DNA from: Roseiarcus sp049509635
GTDB taxonomy: Bacteria > Pseudomonadota > Alphaproteobacteria > Rhizobiales > Beijerinckiaceae
DNA length: 10,354 nt
NCBI GenBank assembly: GCA_049509635.1
Contig: JBEKZS010000194.1
Location: 1 to 10,354, forward strand
Reading direction: 5' to 3'
Shown: in pieces, positions 1 through 5,447 of the stretch
How positions within the stretch are numbered: position 1 is the first letter of the stretch
Layout of the letters: the number at the start of each line of letters is the position of its first letter
The notes under the pieces: generated by a model
Seen by the model: only the letters and a program-made list of their open reading frames with translations
Databases searched by the model: none
What the model was told of the DNA's origin: nothing
Made by a program: the position numbers and the translations under genes

Positions 1-1
1 C

Positions 2-277
2 CGCTATCATGGCAGATTACAATCAGTGCACCACATTAAAAGCTTCGAGGTAGTCGAAGATCTATCCAATTATAATCAACAGTGGATAAAGACTGATTTT
101 GACCACTTCGTCTATCGACTGGGGCCGCCCATGCGTCCCTCGCGAGAGGTCAGAACCGGAAACATTTACAAAAATGGGCGCGTGCGGTGTGCTGTTGATA
201 CGCTGCTCTCTGGAGAGTTCGATACCATCAGTGACGCGAGGGATGAAACTCAGCGCAGGTTAGCTGACCCGTCCTAG
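2..277 (+). CDS. Hypothetical protein, 3' part of a gene entering from the left
   Basis: The reading frame is open from the window edge to a TAG at 275-277, giving 91 visible residues. A GTG at 26 could start an 83-residue protein, but it has no Shine-Dalgarno sequence before it and the frame stays open upstream. I therefore treat this as the C-terminal part of a longer gene. The visible protein is polar and mixed in charge (motifs NYNQQWIKTDFDHF, GNIYKNGRV, LSGEFDTISDARDE), with no membrane segment and no motif I recognise. Base composition differs from the rest of the window: the first 120 bases are about 40% GC, and many codons end in A or T. That suggests recent acquisition, though this is inference. 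No function can be assigned. Confidence 0.4.
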   Translation, partial: RYHGRLQSVHHIKSFEVVEDLSNYNQQWIKTDFDHFVYRLGPPMRPSREVRTGNIYKNGRVRCAVDTLLSGEFDTISDARDETQRRLADPS

Positions 278-830
278 TTGCTGAGTATTTTGCTTGTACA
301 GAAATCATGATATTTGCAACATCGATCTAGCAAAGACCAAACGCACTCCAGCGTGCGCGCGCACATCGCCGGCGTGGACGAAGCCTGGTCAGCGCCCAGC
401 CGTTGCGAGACCGTCTCCGCAATTTCGCGGATCTGCTCGATGCCTACCCGGACGATCCGGAGTTCAACGCGTTGCGGCGAAGCGAGTTGATCGGCAAGGC
501 CTCTCGGCTCGCCGGACTTTCTCAACGCGGTGAGCCGCAAGCTCGGTCGCGCGGTGACGCCAGCCAGACGAAGGCGAAAGCCGAAGGCCACGAGATCATA
601 AAAAGGGAATGACGGGCGTGTCACCGTAATGCGGCGGCGTGGCCCTCGGTGATGCCGCGACAACGTCCCGGATGGAATACGGCGGAGAGAGACGCGAGTT
701 AAATGCACTGGCGCCGTAACCGCGATCAGGGATGAGGCTGGAGTGCCGCAGTTGCCGAGCCGCGGGGGGCAAACGGTGAGAACCTGATCGGCTCAGATGG
801 CCGCGGCCGGTCGCAGCGGCGGCGCCCGCC
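278..830. other. About 550 bases with no convincing gene
   Basis: This stretch lies between the low-GC partial gene on the left and the 3' end of the DUF2891 gene on the right. Several overlapping ORFs on both strands run through it, but none has a ribosome binding site, a recognisable domain or a clean start. The most coding-like piece is the + frame ending at 612, listed separately. GC content rises from left to right, as if crossing from foreign to native DNA. I see no inverted repeats typical of insertion sequence ends, no transposase motif, and no copy of the nearby tRNA-Ala 3' end that would mark an attachment site. Confidence 0.5.
403..612 (+). CDS. Doubtful small ORF, possibly a gene remnant
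   Basis: The frame is open from 331 (after a TAG at 328-330) to a TGA at 610-612. The only start codon is a TTG at 403 without a Shine-Dalgarno sequence. The N-terminal half (LRDRLRNFADLLDAYPDDPE, then FNALRRSELIGKASRLAGLS) has an amino-acid mix and a third-position GC of about 70% that look like real coding sequence. The C-terminal half is lysine- and arginine-rich and nondescript. Just upstream a different frame (311 to about 390) reads QTHSSVRAHIAGVDEAW, which also looks protein-like. One explanation is a decayed gene with a frameshift near 390. I do not recognise the protein, and chance is a serious alternative. Confidence 0.2.
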   Translation: MRDRLRNFADLLDAYPDDPEFNALRRSELIGKASRLAGLSQRGEPQARSRGDASQTKAKAEGHEIIKRE

Positions 831-1838
831 TCAGCGGTCCAGCGCGAGCACCGCAAAGCTCGCGAGCCAGTGCGCGCCGGCGTATTCGTCGGCGACATGG
901 GGCAGCGCGGCGGTCAGATGCCGTGTCGCGGCCTGTTCCGCGGCCGGCCGCGCGTCGGGCGGCAGGCTCGGCGCGAGCGCGCGCCAGCACCAGGCCCGGC
1001 TGAGGTTGAGCCCGTCGAGATGAACGGTCTTGCCGTCGGCGCGGTCCGAGACGGTGGCGGGGCGGAACAGAGTGGCCGGCTCGCCTTGCGCCAGCCGCGG
1101 CAGGAAGCGGCCGAGCCAGGGCGCGAACGCCTCCGCCGGCAGCAGGCGCCGCATGCATTCGGCCTCGATGAGCGCCGGCGACAGGAAGTCGTCGCCGCCG
1201 GGTTCGCCCCAGGCCGGGCAGTCCACATCCCTGCCGTACCAGCGCCAGGCGGTGGCGCGCAGCAGCGCCGCGAGCGCGCCGTCGGCGGCGGCCGCCGCGT
1301 AATCGGCCGCCAGGCGCAGACCGAACGCGCTGTTGAAATGGGCGCCCGAGCGTACCGGATAGGTCGCCCGCGGCAGAAACTCGCAAAACCGCCGCGAAAA
1401 GATCCGGGTCAGCGGCGACAGTTCGCGCGACCAGCGATCCTCGTCGCACAGCGCCAGCTCCTGCGCCAGTTTCAGCAGCCAGGCCCAGCCATAGGGCCGC
1501 TCGAAACCGCTCGCGGCCGGCGCGGCGACCGCCGCGCATTCCGCCTCGATCTTGCCGGCGACGAATTGTTCGTCGAACAGCGCGCGAATCGCGCCGGCCT
1601 GCGGGAGTTCCGGGAAGCGCCGCAGCAGGCGCGCCAGCATCCAGTGGGTGTGGACGCTCGAATGCCAGTCGAAACTGCCGTAGAACACCGGATGAACCGT
1701 ACGATGCGGTCGGGCGTCGGCCGGTCCCGCATGGACATCCCCGGGCTTGTTGGGATATTCGCGTCTGACATGGCCGAGCGCCACGCTGGCGAGCCTTGCC
1801 GCCTGCTCCCGGTCGAGAACGATGGCGGCCTCGGTCAC
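831..1838 (-). CDS. DUF2891 family protein
   Basis: This 335-residue protein belongs to the DUF2891 family, whose function is unknown. The family signatures are present in order: HPVFYGSFDWHSSVHTHWM at about residues 49-67, FERPYGWAWLLKLAQEL at about 112-128, SGAHFNSAFGLRLA at about 165-177, DCPAWGEPGGDDFLSP at about 206-220, and VHLDGLNLSRAWCW near 271-285. The length fits the family. The many conserved His, Trp and Asp residues suggest an all-helical barrel-like enzyme, perhaps acting on a sugar, but that is inference. There is no signal peptide or membrane segment. I chose the GTG at 1838 because the frame remains open upstream into the tRNA-Ala gene, so a start at 1967 would translate antisense-free tRNA sequence (GSIPLSST), a well-known annotation artefact. 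No strong ribosome binding site precedes the GTG. The tRNA lies 68 bases upstream on the same strand with no terminator visible between them, so read-through transcription is possible. Confidence 0.85.
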   Translation of the reverse strand: MTEAAIVLDREQAARLASVALGHVRREYPNKPGDVHAGPADARPHRTVHPVFYGSFDWHSSVHTHWMLARLLRRFPELPQAGAIRALFDEQFVAGKIEAECAAVAAPAASGFERPYGWAWLLKLAQELALCDEDRWSRELSPLTRIFSRRFCEFLPRATYPVRSGAHFNSAFGLRLAADYAAAAADGALAALLRATAWRWYGRDVDCPAWGEPGGDDFLSPALIEAECMRRLLPAEAFAPWLGRFLPRLAQGEPATLFRPATVSDRADGKTVHLDGLNLSRAWCWRALAPSLPPDARPAAEQAATRHLTAALPHVADEYAGAHWLASFAVLALDR

Positions 1839-1906
1839 AAGGCCGGCCTGGCCGCCCTGGCGAACGGGCGGCGACGACAGCGCTCCGATCCGGACGTCGC
1901 GGGGGC

Positions 1907-1982
1907 TGGTGGAGCTGAGGGGAATCGAACCCCTGACCTCTGCAGTGCGATTGCAGCGCTCTCCCATCTGAGCTACAGCCCC
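1907..1982 (-). tRNA. tRNA-Ala, anticodon CGC
   Basis: Read on the - strand this is a complete 76-base cloverleaf. The acceptor stem GGGGCTG pairs with CAGCTCC and contains the G3:U70 wobble pair that marks alanine tRNAs. The D arm is GCTC...GAGC. The anticodon stem CTGCA/TGCAG carries the loop ATCGCAC, so the anticodon is CGC and it reads the alanine codon GCG. The T arm is AGGGG-TTCGAAT-CCCCT, and discriminator A plus CCA are encoded in the DNA. GCG is a frequent codon in this GC-rich genome. The tRNA stands alone in the window, has its own promoter just upstream, and is followed on the same strand by the DUF2891 gene. Confidence 0.97.
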
Positions 1983-1993
1983 GCTGAGCGGGG
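1979..1993. repeat. Short perfect inverted repeat at the tRNA 5' end
   Basis: CCCCGCT-G-AGCGGGG is a 7-base inverted repeat with a single central base. It spans the first four bases of the tRNA-Ala gene and the 11 bases between it and the -10 box. In the tRNA primary transcript the short leader could pair with the acceptor strand's first bases, which is relevant to RNase P processing. It has no T run, so it is not a convincing terminator for either strand. It may simply follow from GC-rich discriminator plus G-rich acceptor. Confidence 0.45.
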
Positions 1994-2022
1994 TGTTTAC
2001 GTGCGCGCCCAGGGCGTGTCAA
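1994..2022 (-). promoter_or_regulatory. Sigma70-type promoter of the tRNA-Ala gene
   Basis: On the - strand a perfect -35 box TTGACA (2017-2022) is followed by a 17-base spacer and a -10 box TAAACA (1994-1999). Eleven bases separate the -10 box from the first base of the tRNA, so transcription should begin about four bases before the mature 5' end. The bases just after the -10 box are CCCCGC, a GC-rich discriminator of the kind linked in proteobacteria to stringent control of stable-RNA promoters. The boxes and spacing are seen directly; the stringent response is inferred. Confidence 0.8.
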
Positions 2023-2130
2023 CGCAGGAAACGGACCAGCGCGATCGTGCGCGGGCTTGGCGTCGCACGGCCGCGGCCGGATCGGGCGGCGTCGGGGACG
2101 CGGCGTTGCGCCGGGGGTCATGGAGTTGGA

Positions 2131-2427
2131 ATGCGCGGTATTCTCGAAGTCATCAGCCTGGCCCTGACCCTCTACACCTATGTCGTGCTCGGCATGGCGA
2201 TCCTGTCGTGGCTGATCGCGTTCAACGTGGTCAACATCCACAACGATCTCGTTCGCTCGATCTGGAACATGCTCGACGCCCTGACGACTCCGCTGCTGCG
2301 GCCGATTCGAAGGATGCTGCCGAACATGGGCGGAATCGACATTTCCCCGGTCATTCTGCTGCTGCTGATCGTCCTGGTCCAGCACTGGATCGGCGACCTG
2401 ATCGCGGTCTACCCCTATGCGTTCTGA
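2131..2427 (+). CDS. YggT family membrane protein
   Basis: This 98-residue protein is a single-domain member of the YggT family. It has two hydrophobic segments, about residues 4-29 (LALTLYTYVVLGMAILSWLI) and 73-93 (ISPVILLLLIVLVQHWIGDL), joined by a polar loop. The loop holds the family pattern LTTPLLRPIRRMLPNMGGID, and the protein fits the usual 95-100 residue alphaproteobacterial length. YggT proteins sit in the inner membrane; their role is poorly defined, with links to osmotic tolerance and, in other phyla, to organisation of membrane or division complexes. The ATG at 2131 is preceded by GGAG at 2122-2125 with a 5-base spacer. An ATG at 2120 is out of frame. It is divergent from the tRNA-Ala gene and lies 56 bases before mch. 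The DUF167 gene I would expect next to yggT in many relatives is absent here. Confidence 0.88.
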   Translation: MRGILEVISLALTLYTYVVLGMAILSWLIAFNVVNIHNDLVRSIWNMLDALTTPLLRPIRRMLPNMGGIDISPVILLLLIVLVQHWIGDLIAVYPYAF

Positions 2428-2483
2428 ACGTCGCACGGTTTGGCTCCAACGCTCTTGCTGCTGACGCCGCGAAGAAAGCGCCG

Positions 2484-3548
2484 ATGACCAACCCCCAGTT
2501 CGCCAAGACCGGCGCCGGCCGGTTCTTCGAGGATTTCTCGATCGGCGAGACGCTCGTCCACGCCACGCCGCGCACGCTCGGCGCCGGCGACGTCGCGCTC
2601 TATTCCGCCCTGTTCGGGCCGCGTTTTGCGGTCCAGTCCGGCGAAACCTTCGCGCAGGACCTCGGCTATCCCCGCAGCCCGGTCGACGACCTGCTCGCGT
2701 TCCATGTCGTGTTCGGCAAGACCGTGCCCGACGTCTCGGTCAACGCGATCGCCAACCTCGGCTACGCCGCCTGCCGCTTTCTCGATCCGGTCTATCCCGG
2801 CGACACGCTGACGGCGAACTCGGATGTGATCGGGCTCAAGGAAAATTCCAGCCGCGAGAGCGGCGTCGTCTATGTGCGCACCCGCGGCTCCAACCAGGAC
2901 GGCGTCGCGGTGCTCGACTACGTGCGCTGGGTGATGGTGCGCAAGCGCGACCCGGCCGCCCCCGCGCCCAAGCCCGCCGTGCCCGACCTGCCCAAGGCGG
3001 TCGCGGCGGAAACTCTCGGCCACGGCCTGCCGCGGCTCGACCTGTCGCGCTACGATTTCGCGCGCGCGGGGTCGCCGCATCGCTGGGGCGACTATGCGGT
3101 CGGCGAGACGATCGACCATGTCGACGGGGTGACGGTCGAGGAGGCCGAGCATCAGATCGCCACCCGGCTGTTCCAGAACAACGCCCGGGTCCATTTCAAC
3201 CAGTTCAGCGAAGGCCAGGGCCGGTTCGGCCGCCGCCTCGTCTATGGCGGCCACGTCATCTCGCTGGCGCGCGCGCTGAGCTTCAACGGGCTCGCCAATG
3301 CGTTCCACCTGTCGGCGATCAATGCCGGGCGCCATGTCGCGCCGCTGTTCGCCGGCGACACGGTGTTCGCCTGGAGCGAGGTCCTCGACCGGGCCCCGCT
3401 GCCCGGCCGCGACGACCTCGGCGCCCTGCGCCTGCGCACGATCGCGACCAAGAATCGCCCCTGCGCCGATTTTCCGTTCCGCGCCGGCGAGGACTACGAT
3501 CCCAGCGTGATCCTCGACCTCGACTACTGGGTGCTCGCGCCGCGCTGA
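2484..3548 (+). CDS. mch: Mesaconyl-CoA (2-methylfumaryl-CoA) hydratase
   Basis: This 354-residue enzyme interconverts mesaconyl-CoA and beta-methylmalyl-CoA. It is a late step of the ethylmalonyl-CoA pathway, which lets isocitrate-lyase-negative alphaproteobacteria assimilate C2 units, and in methylotrophs regenerates glyoxylate. It has two MaoC-like hot-dog halves, about residues 12-155 and 195-350. Each half carries the strand motif (VYPGDTL at 103-109, LFAGDTV at 288-294). Near-invariant family stretches are visible: PVDDLLAFHVVFGKTVPDVS at 66-85, GLKENSSRESGVVYVR at 117-132, VEEAEHQIATRLFQNNARVH at 218-237, GRRLVYGGHVISLARALSFN at 249-268, and ATKNRPCADFP at 321-331. The N-x4-H segment at 232-237 followed by the YGGH stretch resembles the MaoC hydratase active-site region. 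The length is normal and the protein is cytoplasmic. The ATG at 2484 follows a purine-rich stretch (2471-2478), a modest ribosome binding site. It follows yggT by 56 bases and precedes the broken hydrolase gene by 12 bases, so all three are probably cotranscribed. meaC is an equivalent name in Methylobacterium. Confidence 0.93.
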   Translation: MTNPQFAKTGAGRFFEDFSIGETLVHATPRTLGAGDVALYSALFGPRFAVQSGETFAQDLGYPRSPVDDLLAFHVVFGKTVPDVSVNAIANLGYAACRFLDPVYPGDTLTANSDVIGLKENSSRESGVVYVRTRGSNQDGVAVLDYVRWVMVRKRDPAAPAPKPAVPDLPKAVAAETLGHGLPRLDLSRYDFARAGSPHRWGDYAVGETIDHVDGVTVEEAEHQIATRLFQNNARVHFNQFSEGQGRFGRRLVYGGHVISLARALSFNGLANAFHLSAINAGRHVAPLFAGDTVFAWSEVLDRAPLPGRDDLGALRLRTIATKNRPCADFPFRAGEDYDPSVILDLDYWVLAPR

Positions 3549-3550
3549 AC

Positions 3551-3556
3551 AGGAGA
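3551..3556 (+). promoter_or_regulatory. Ribosome binding site of the broken hydrolase gene
   Basis: AGGAGA sits 4 bases before the ATG at 3561 and within the 12-base gap after the mch stop codon. It is the strongest Shine-Dalgarno sequence on the + strand of this window. It fixes the start of the hydrolase gene and argues for translation in an operon with mch, even though the reading frame fails downstream. Confidence 0.65.
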
Positions 3557-3560
3557 GCCG

Positions 3561-4113
3561 ATGCGCCTGCCTTGCGACGCCGCGCTCATCGTCATCGACG
3601 TCCAGGACGCGATCGACGATCCCCGCTGGGGCCCGCGCAACAATCCGGGCGCCGAATCGGTGATCGCCGCGCTTCCACATCGCTCACGATTCGAGCGAAC
3701 CCGGCTCGCCGTTTCGTCCCGGATCGCCCGGCCATGGCTTCAAGCGCGAAGCCGCGCCCTCGGCGGGCGAGCGGGTGATCGGCCGGTCGGCCGACAGCGC
3801 CTTCGTCGGAACCGCGCTGGAAGAGGCGCTCGACGCGCTCGGCGCGACCACGCTGGTCGTTTGCGGCGCGCGCACGAACAATTGCGTCGAGACGACGGTG
3901 CGCCACGGCGGCGCGCTCGGCTATCGGATCTTCGTCGTCGCCGACGCGTGCTGGACGGTCGACAAGCGCGACCGCGCGGGCCGCCTGTGGCCGGCCGAGG
4001 ACGTGCATGCCCTGTCGCTCGCCAACATGCAGGGCGACTATGCCGAAGTGGTCGACGGCGCGACGGCGCTGCGGGCGGCGGCGATGGCCAATGTCCGCCG
4101 ACGGCGCCGATGA
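3561..4113 (+). pseudogene. Isochorismatase-family cysteine hydrolase, broken by internal deletion and frameshift
   Basis: The N-terminal frame (3561 to about 3674) reads DAALIVIDVQDAIDDPRWG and GPRNNPGAESVIAAL, the typical first strand with the catalytic Asp (DVQ) and the family's RNNP loop. The match then jumps to the next frame at about 3676 (HIAHDSSEPGSPFRPGSPGH, GFKREAAPSAGERVIGRSAD) and continues to the TGA at 4111-4113. The catalytic cysteine region is intact (CGARTNNCVETTVRHGGALG), followed by VVADACWTVDKRD and the EDVHALSLANMQGDYAEVV tail. Compared with relatives, about 12 residues (the first helix and the start of the second strand, usually LL.AWR..G.P) are missing at the junction. 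The frame change fits loss of 3n+2 bases, for example 35 or 38. The site where I expect the catalytic Lys (VIxK) reads VIGR, so an Arg stands there. The family hydrolyses amides, ethers or similar bonds with an Asp-Lys-Cys triad; the substrate cannot be told. An assembly error is an alternative to true decay. Confidence 0.8.
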
Positions 4114-4138
4114 GCCGGTCCCGCGCGCCCGGCGGCGC

Positions 4139-5326
4139 TCAGGCTCCCGGGTAGTCCTCCAGCCTGCCGATCGCCGGCGGCCGCTCCCGGCGCAAGCGCT
4201 CGCCCACCCGCTCCACCGCCCGCATCGCGCGCAGGAAGTTCCGCGACGCGATCTTGGCCAGTTCGGCGTCCGAAAGGCCGCGCCGGATCAGTTCGGCGAA
4301 CAGATGCGGAAAGCGGCCGACATGCTCGAGGCCGAGCGGCTGGGCGCCGCCGAAGAAATCCGAACCGATCCCGACATGGTCGATCCCCGCCGTCTCGACG
4401 AGATACTGGATATGGTCGGCGAGCTGCTCGAGCGTCGCGCGGGGCGCCGGGCCGCGTTCCGCCTCGAGCGCCGCCAGCGCCGCCTTTGGATCGGCGACCA
4501 CCGGCGCGGCGGCGTGACGGCCGCGCCCGCGAGCGAGCCAGTCGCGCAATTCCTGCGAGATGAAGCCGGGAACGAAGGTCGCCATCACCAGGCCGCCATT
4601 GTCCTTCAGCCGGCCGAGGACCTCGTCGCGGACGTTGCGCGGATGATCGCACAGCGCATGGGCGTTGGAGTGGGACAGGACGATCGGCGCCAGGCTCGCA
4701 TCGAGAACCCGCAGCTGCGCGTCATGCGAGACATGCGCGCAGTCGACGACCATGCCGAGCCGGTTGAGTTCGCCGACCACGGCGCGGCCGAACGCGTTGA
4801 GGCCGCCGGCGCGCGGCGCATCGGTCGCCGAATCGACCCAGTCGAGACTCTCGTTGTGGCACAGCGTCATCAGCCGCGCGCCCGCCGCGCGCCAGATGCG
4901 CAGAGGGGCGAGCGCATTCTCGAGTCCGACGCCGCCCTCGACCGCGATGAACGAGGCGATCTTGCCGGCGCGGCGCGCGCGGGCGACGTCGGCGGCGCGG
5001 CGCGCGGGCAGGAACACCTCGGGATGCGCCTCCTCGATCCGCCGGATCAGGTCGATCTGCTCGAGCGCGGTGCGGGCCGGATGGGGCGCGCCGGTCGGCT
5101 GGAACGCCGCCCAGAATTGCGCGCCCACCTGCCCCTCGCGCAGATGCGGGATGTCCGTGTCGCGATCCTGGTGCGAACGGGCGAGGTCATAGGCGACGAC
5201 GTCGCCGCGCGCGGCGCGGTCGACGCGAATCACCCACGGCAGGTCGTTGTGGCCGTCGAGCAGCGGAACCCGTTCGAGCAGGTCGCGCGCCCGCCTCAGT
5301 GCCGCGTCCTGTCGCATCGCCGTCAT
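4139..5326 (-). CDS. Membrane-dipeptidase-type (peptidase M19) dizinc hydrolase
   Basis: This 395-residue protein belongs to the renal dipeptidase (M19) family, which cleaves dipeptides, often with broad stereospecificity, in an amidohydrolase-type TIM barrel with two zinc ions. All metal ligands known from the human enzyme can be placed: H26 and D28 in LLDGHNDLPW, bridging E130 in FIAVEGGVG, H198 in VVDCAHVSH, H219 in VLSHSNAHA, and the catalytic-side D323 in DHVGIGSDFFGG. R230 in the CDHPRNVRD stretch corresponds to the substrate-binding Arg. TLCHNESLDWVDSATDAP at about 154-171 is also typical. There is no signal peptide, lipobox or membrane anchor, so a cytoplasmic location is likely despite the family name. 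The gene lies 121 bases after DUF4167 on the same strand and converges with the broken hydrolase, leaving 25 bases between stop codons. The first ATG (5326) is used here; an ATG at 5317 is a real alternative (see ribosome binding site). The physiological substrate is not evident. Confidence 0.92.
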   Translation of the reverse strand: MTAMRQDAALRRARDLLERVPLLDGHNDLPWVIRVDRAARGDVVAYDLARSHQDRDTDIPHLREGQVGAQFWAAFQPTGAPHPARTALEQIDLIRRIEEAHPEVFLPARRAADVARARRAGKIASFIAVEGGVGLENALAPLRIWRAAGARLMTLCHNESLDWVDSATDAPRAGGLNAFGRAVVGELNRLGMVVDCAHVSHDAQLRVLDASLAPIVLSHSNAHALCDHPRNVRDEVLGRLKDNGGLVMATFVPGFISQELRDWLARGRGRHAAAPVVADPKAALAALEAERGPAPRATLEQLADHIQYLVETAGIDHVGIGSDFFGGAQPLGLEHVGRFPHLFAELIRRGLSDAELAKIASRNFLRAMRAVERVGERLRRERPPAIGRLEDYPGA

Positions 5327-5328
5327 CG

Positions 5329-5333
5329 CCTCC
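5329..5333 (-). promoter_or_regulatory. Ribosome binding site of the M19 dipeptidase gene, start ambiguous
   Basis: A strong GGAGG on the - strand lies 2 bases before the ATG at 5326 and 11 bases before the in-frame ATG at 5317. The first spacing is too short and the second rather long compared with the usual 5-9 bases. Neither start is ideal, and the two proteins differ by only three residues (MTA). Confidence 0.55.
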
Positions 5334-5340
5334 GATCAAC

Positions 5341-5368
5341 CCGCCTGCGCGTCGCGGCCCGCAGGCGG
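5341..5368 (-). repeat. Perfect 8-bp hairpin just upstream of the dipeptidase start
   Basis: CCGCCTGC (5341-5348) and GCAGGCGG (5361-5368) form a perfect inverted repeat around a 12-base GC-rich loop. In the - strand transcript it ends seven bases before the GGAGG of the dipeptidase gene. No T run follows, so it is not an intrinsic terminator for DUF4167. It could stabilise the 5' end of a processed dipeptidase message or affect ribosome access; that is inference. Confidence 0.45.
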
Positions 5369-5447
5369 ACGCGGATCCGGCGCGTCGGCCCGGCGTCGAG
5401 GCGTTCGGTGGTTGTTTCGAGCGCGGCGAAAGTTCCCAGCGGCGCCG

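Noticed and set aside
1..830. Attachment-site duplicate of the tRNA-Ala 3' end that would bound a genomic island
   Set aside because: I searched by eye for the T-arm and CCA-end sequence in the left region and found no copy.
1839..1967. N-terminal extension of DUF2891 to a start at 1967
   Set aside because: It lies inside tRNA-Ala and yields the known tRNA-translation artefact (GSIPLSST).
793..2436. Long - strand open frame of 547 codons overlapping DUF2891 in another frame
   Set aside because: Arg/Ala/Gly-rich patternless translation, shadowing the DUF2891 frame that has clear family motifs.
870..3548. Very long + strand open frame (892 codons) running through DUF2891, the tRNA and yggT into mch
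   Set aside because: Only its last 354 codons are the real mch gene. The rest is antisense to DUF2891 and the tRNA, kept open by high GC content.
2415..3680. - strand open frame of 421 codons opposite mch
   Set aside because: It is the mirror of mch codons, with Ala/Arg/Asp-rich composition and no ribosome binding site.
4112..4146. Weak inverted repeat (GAGCC/GGCTC) between the convergent hydrolase and dipeptidase genes as a terminator
   Set aside because: Only 5 bp, long loop and no T run on either side.
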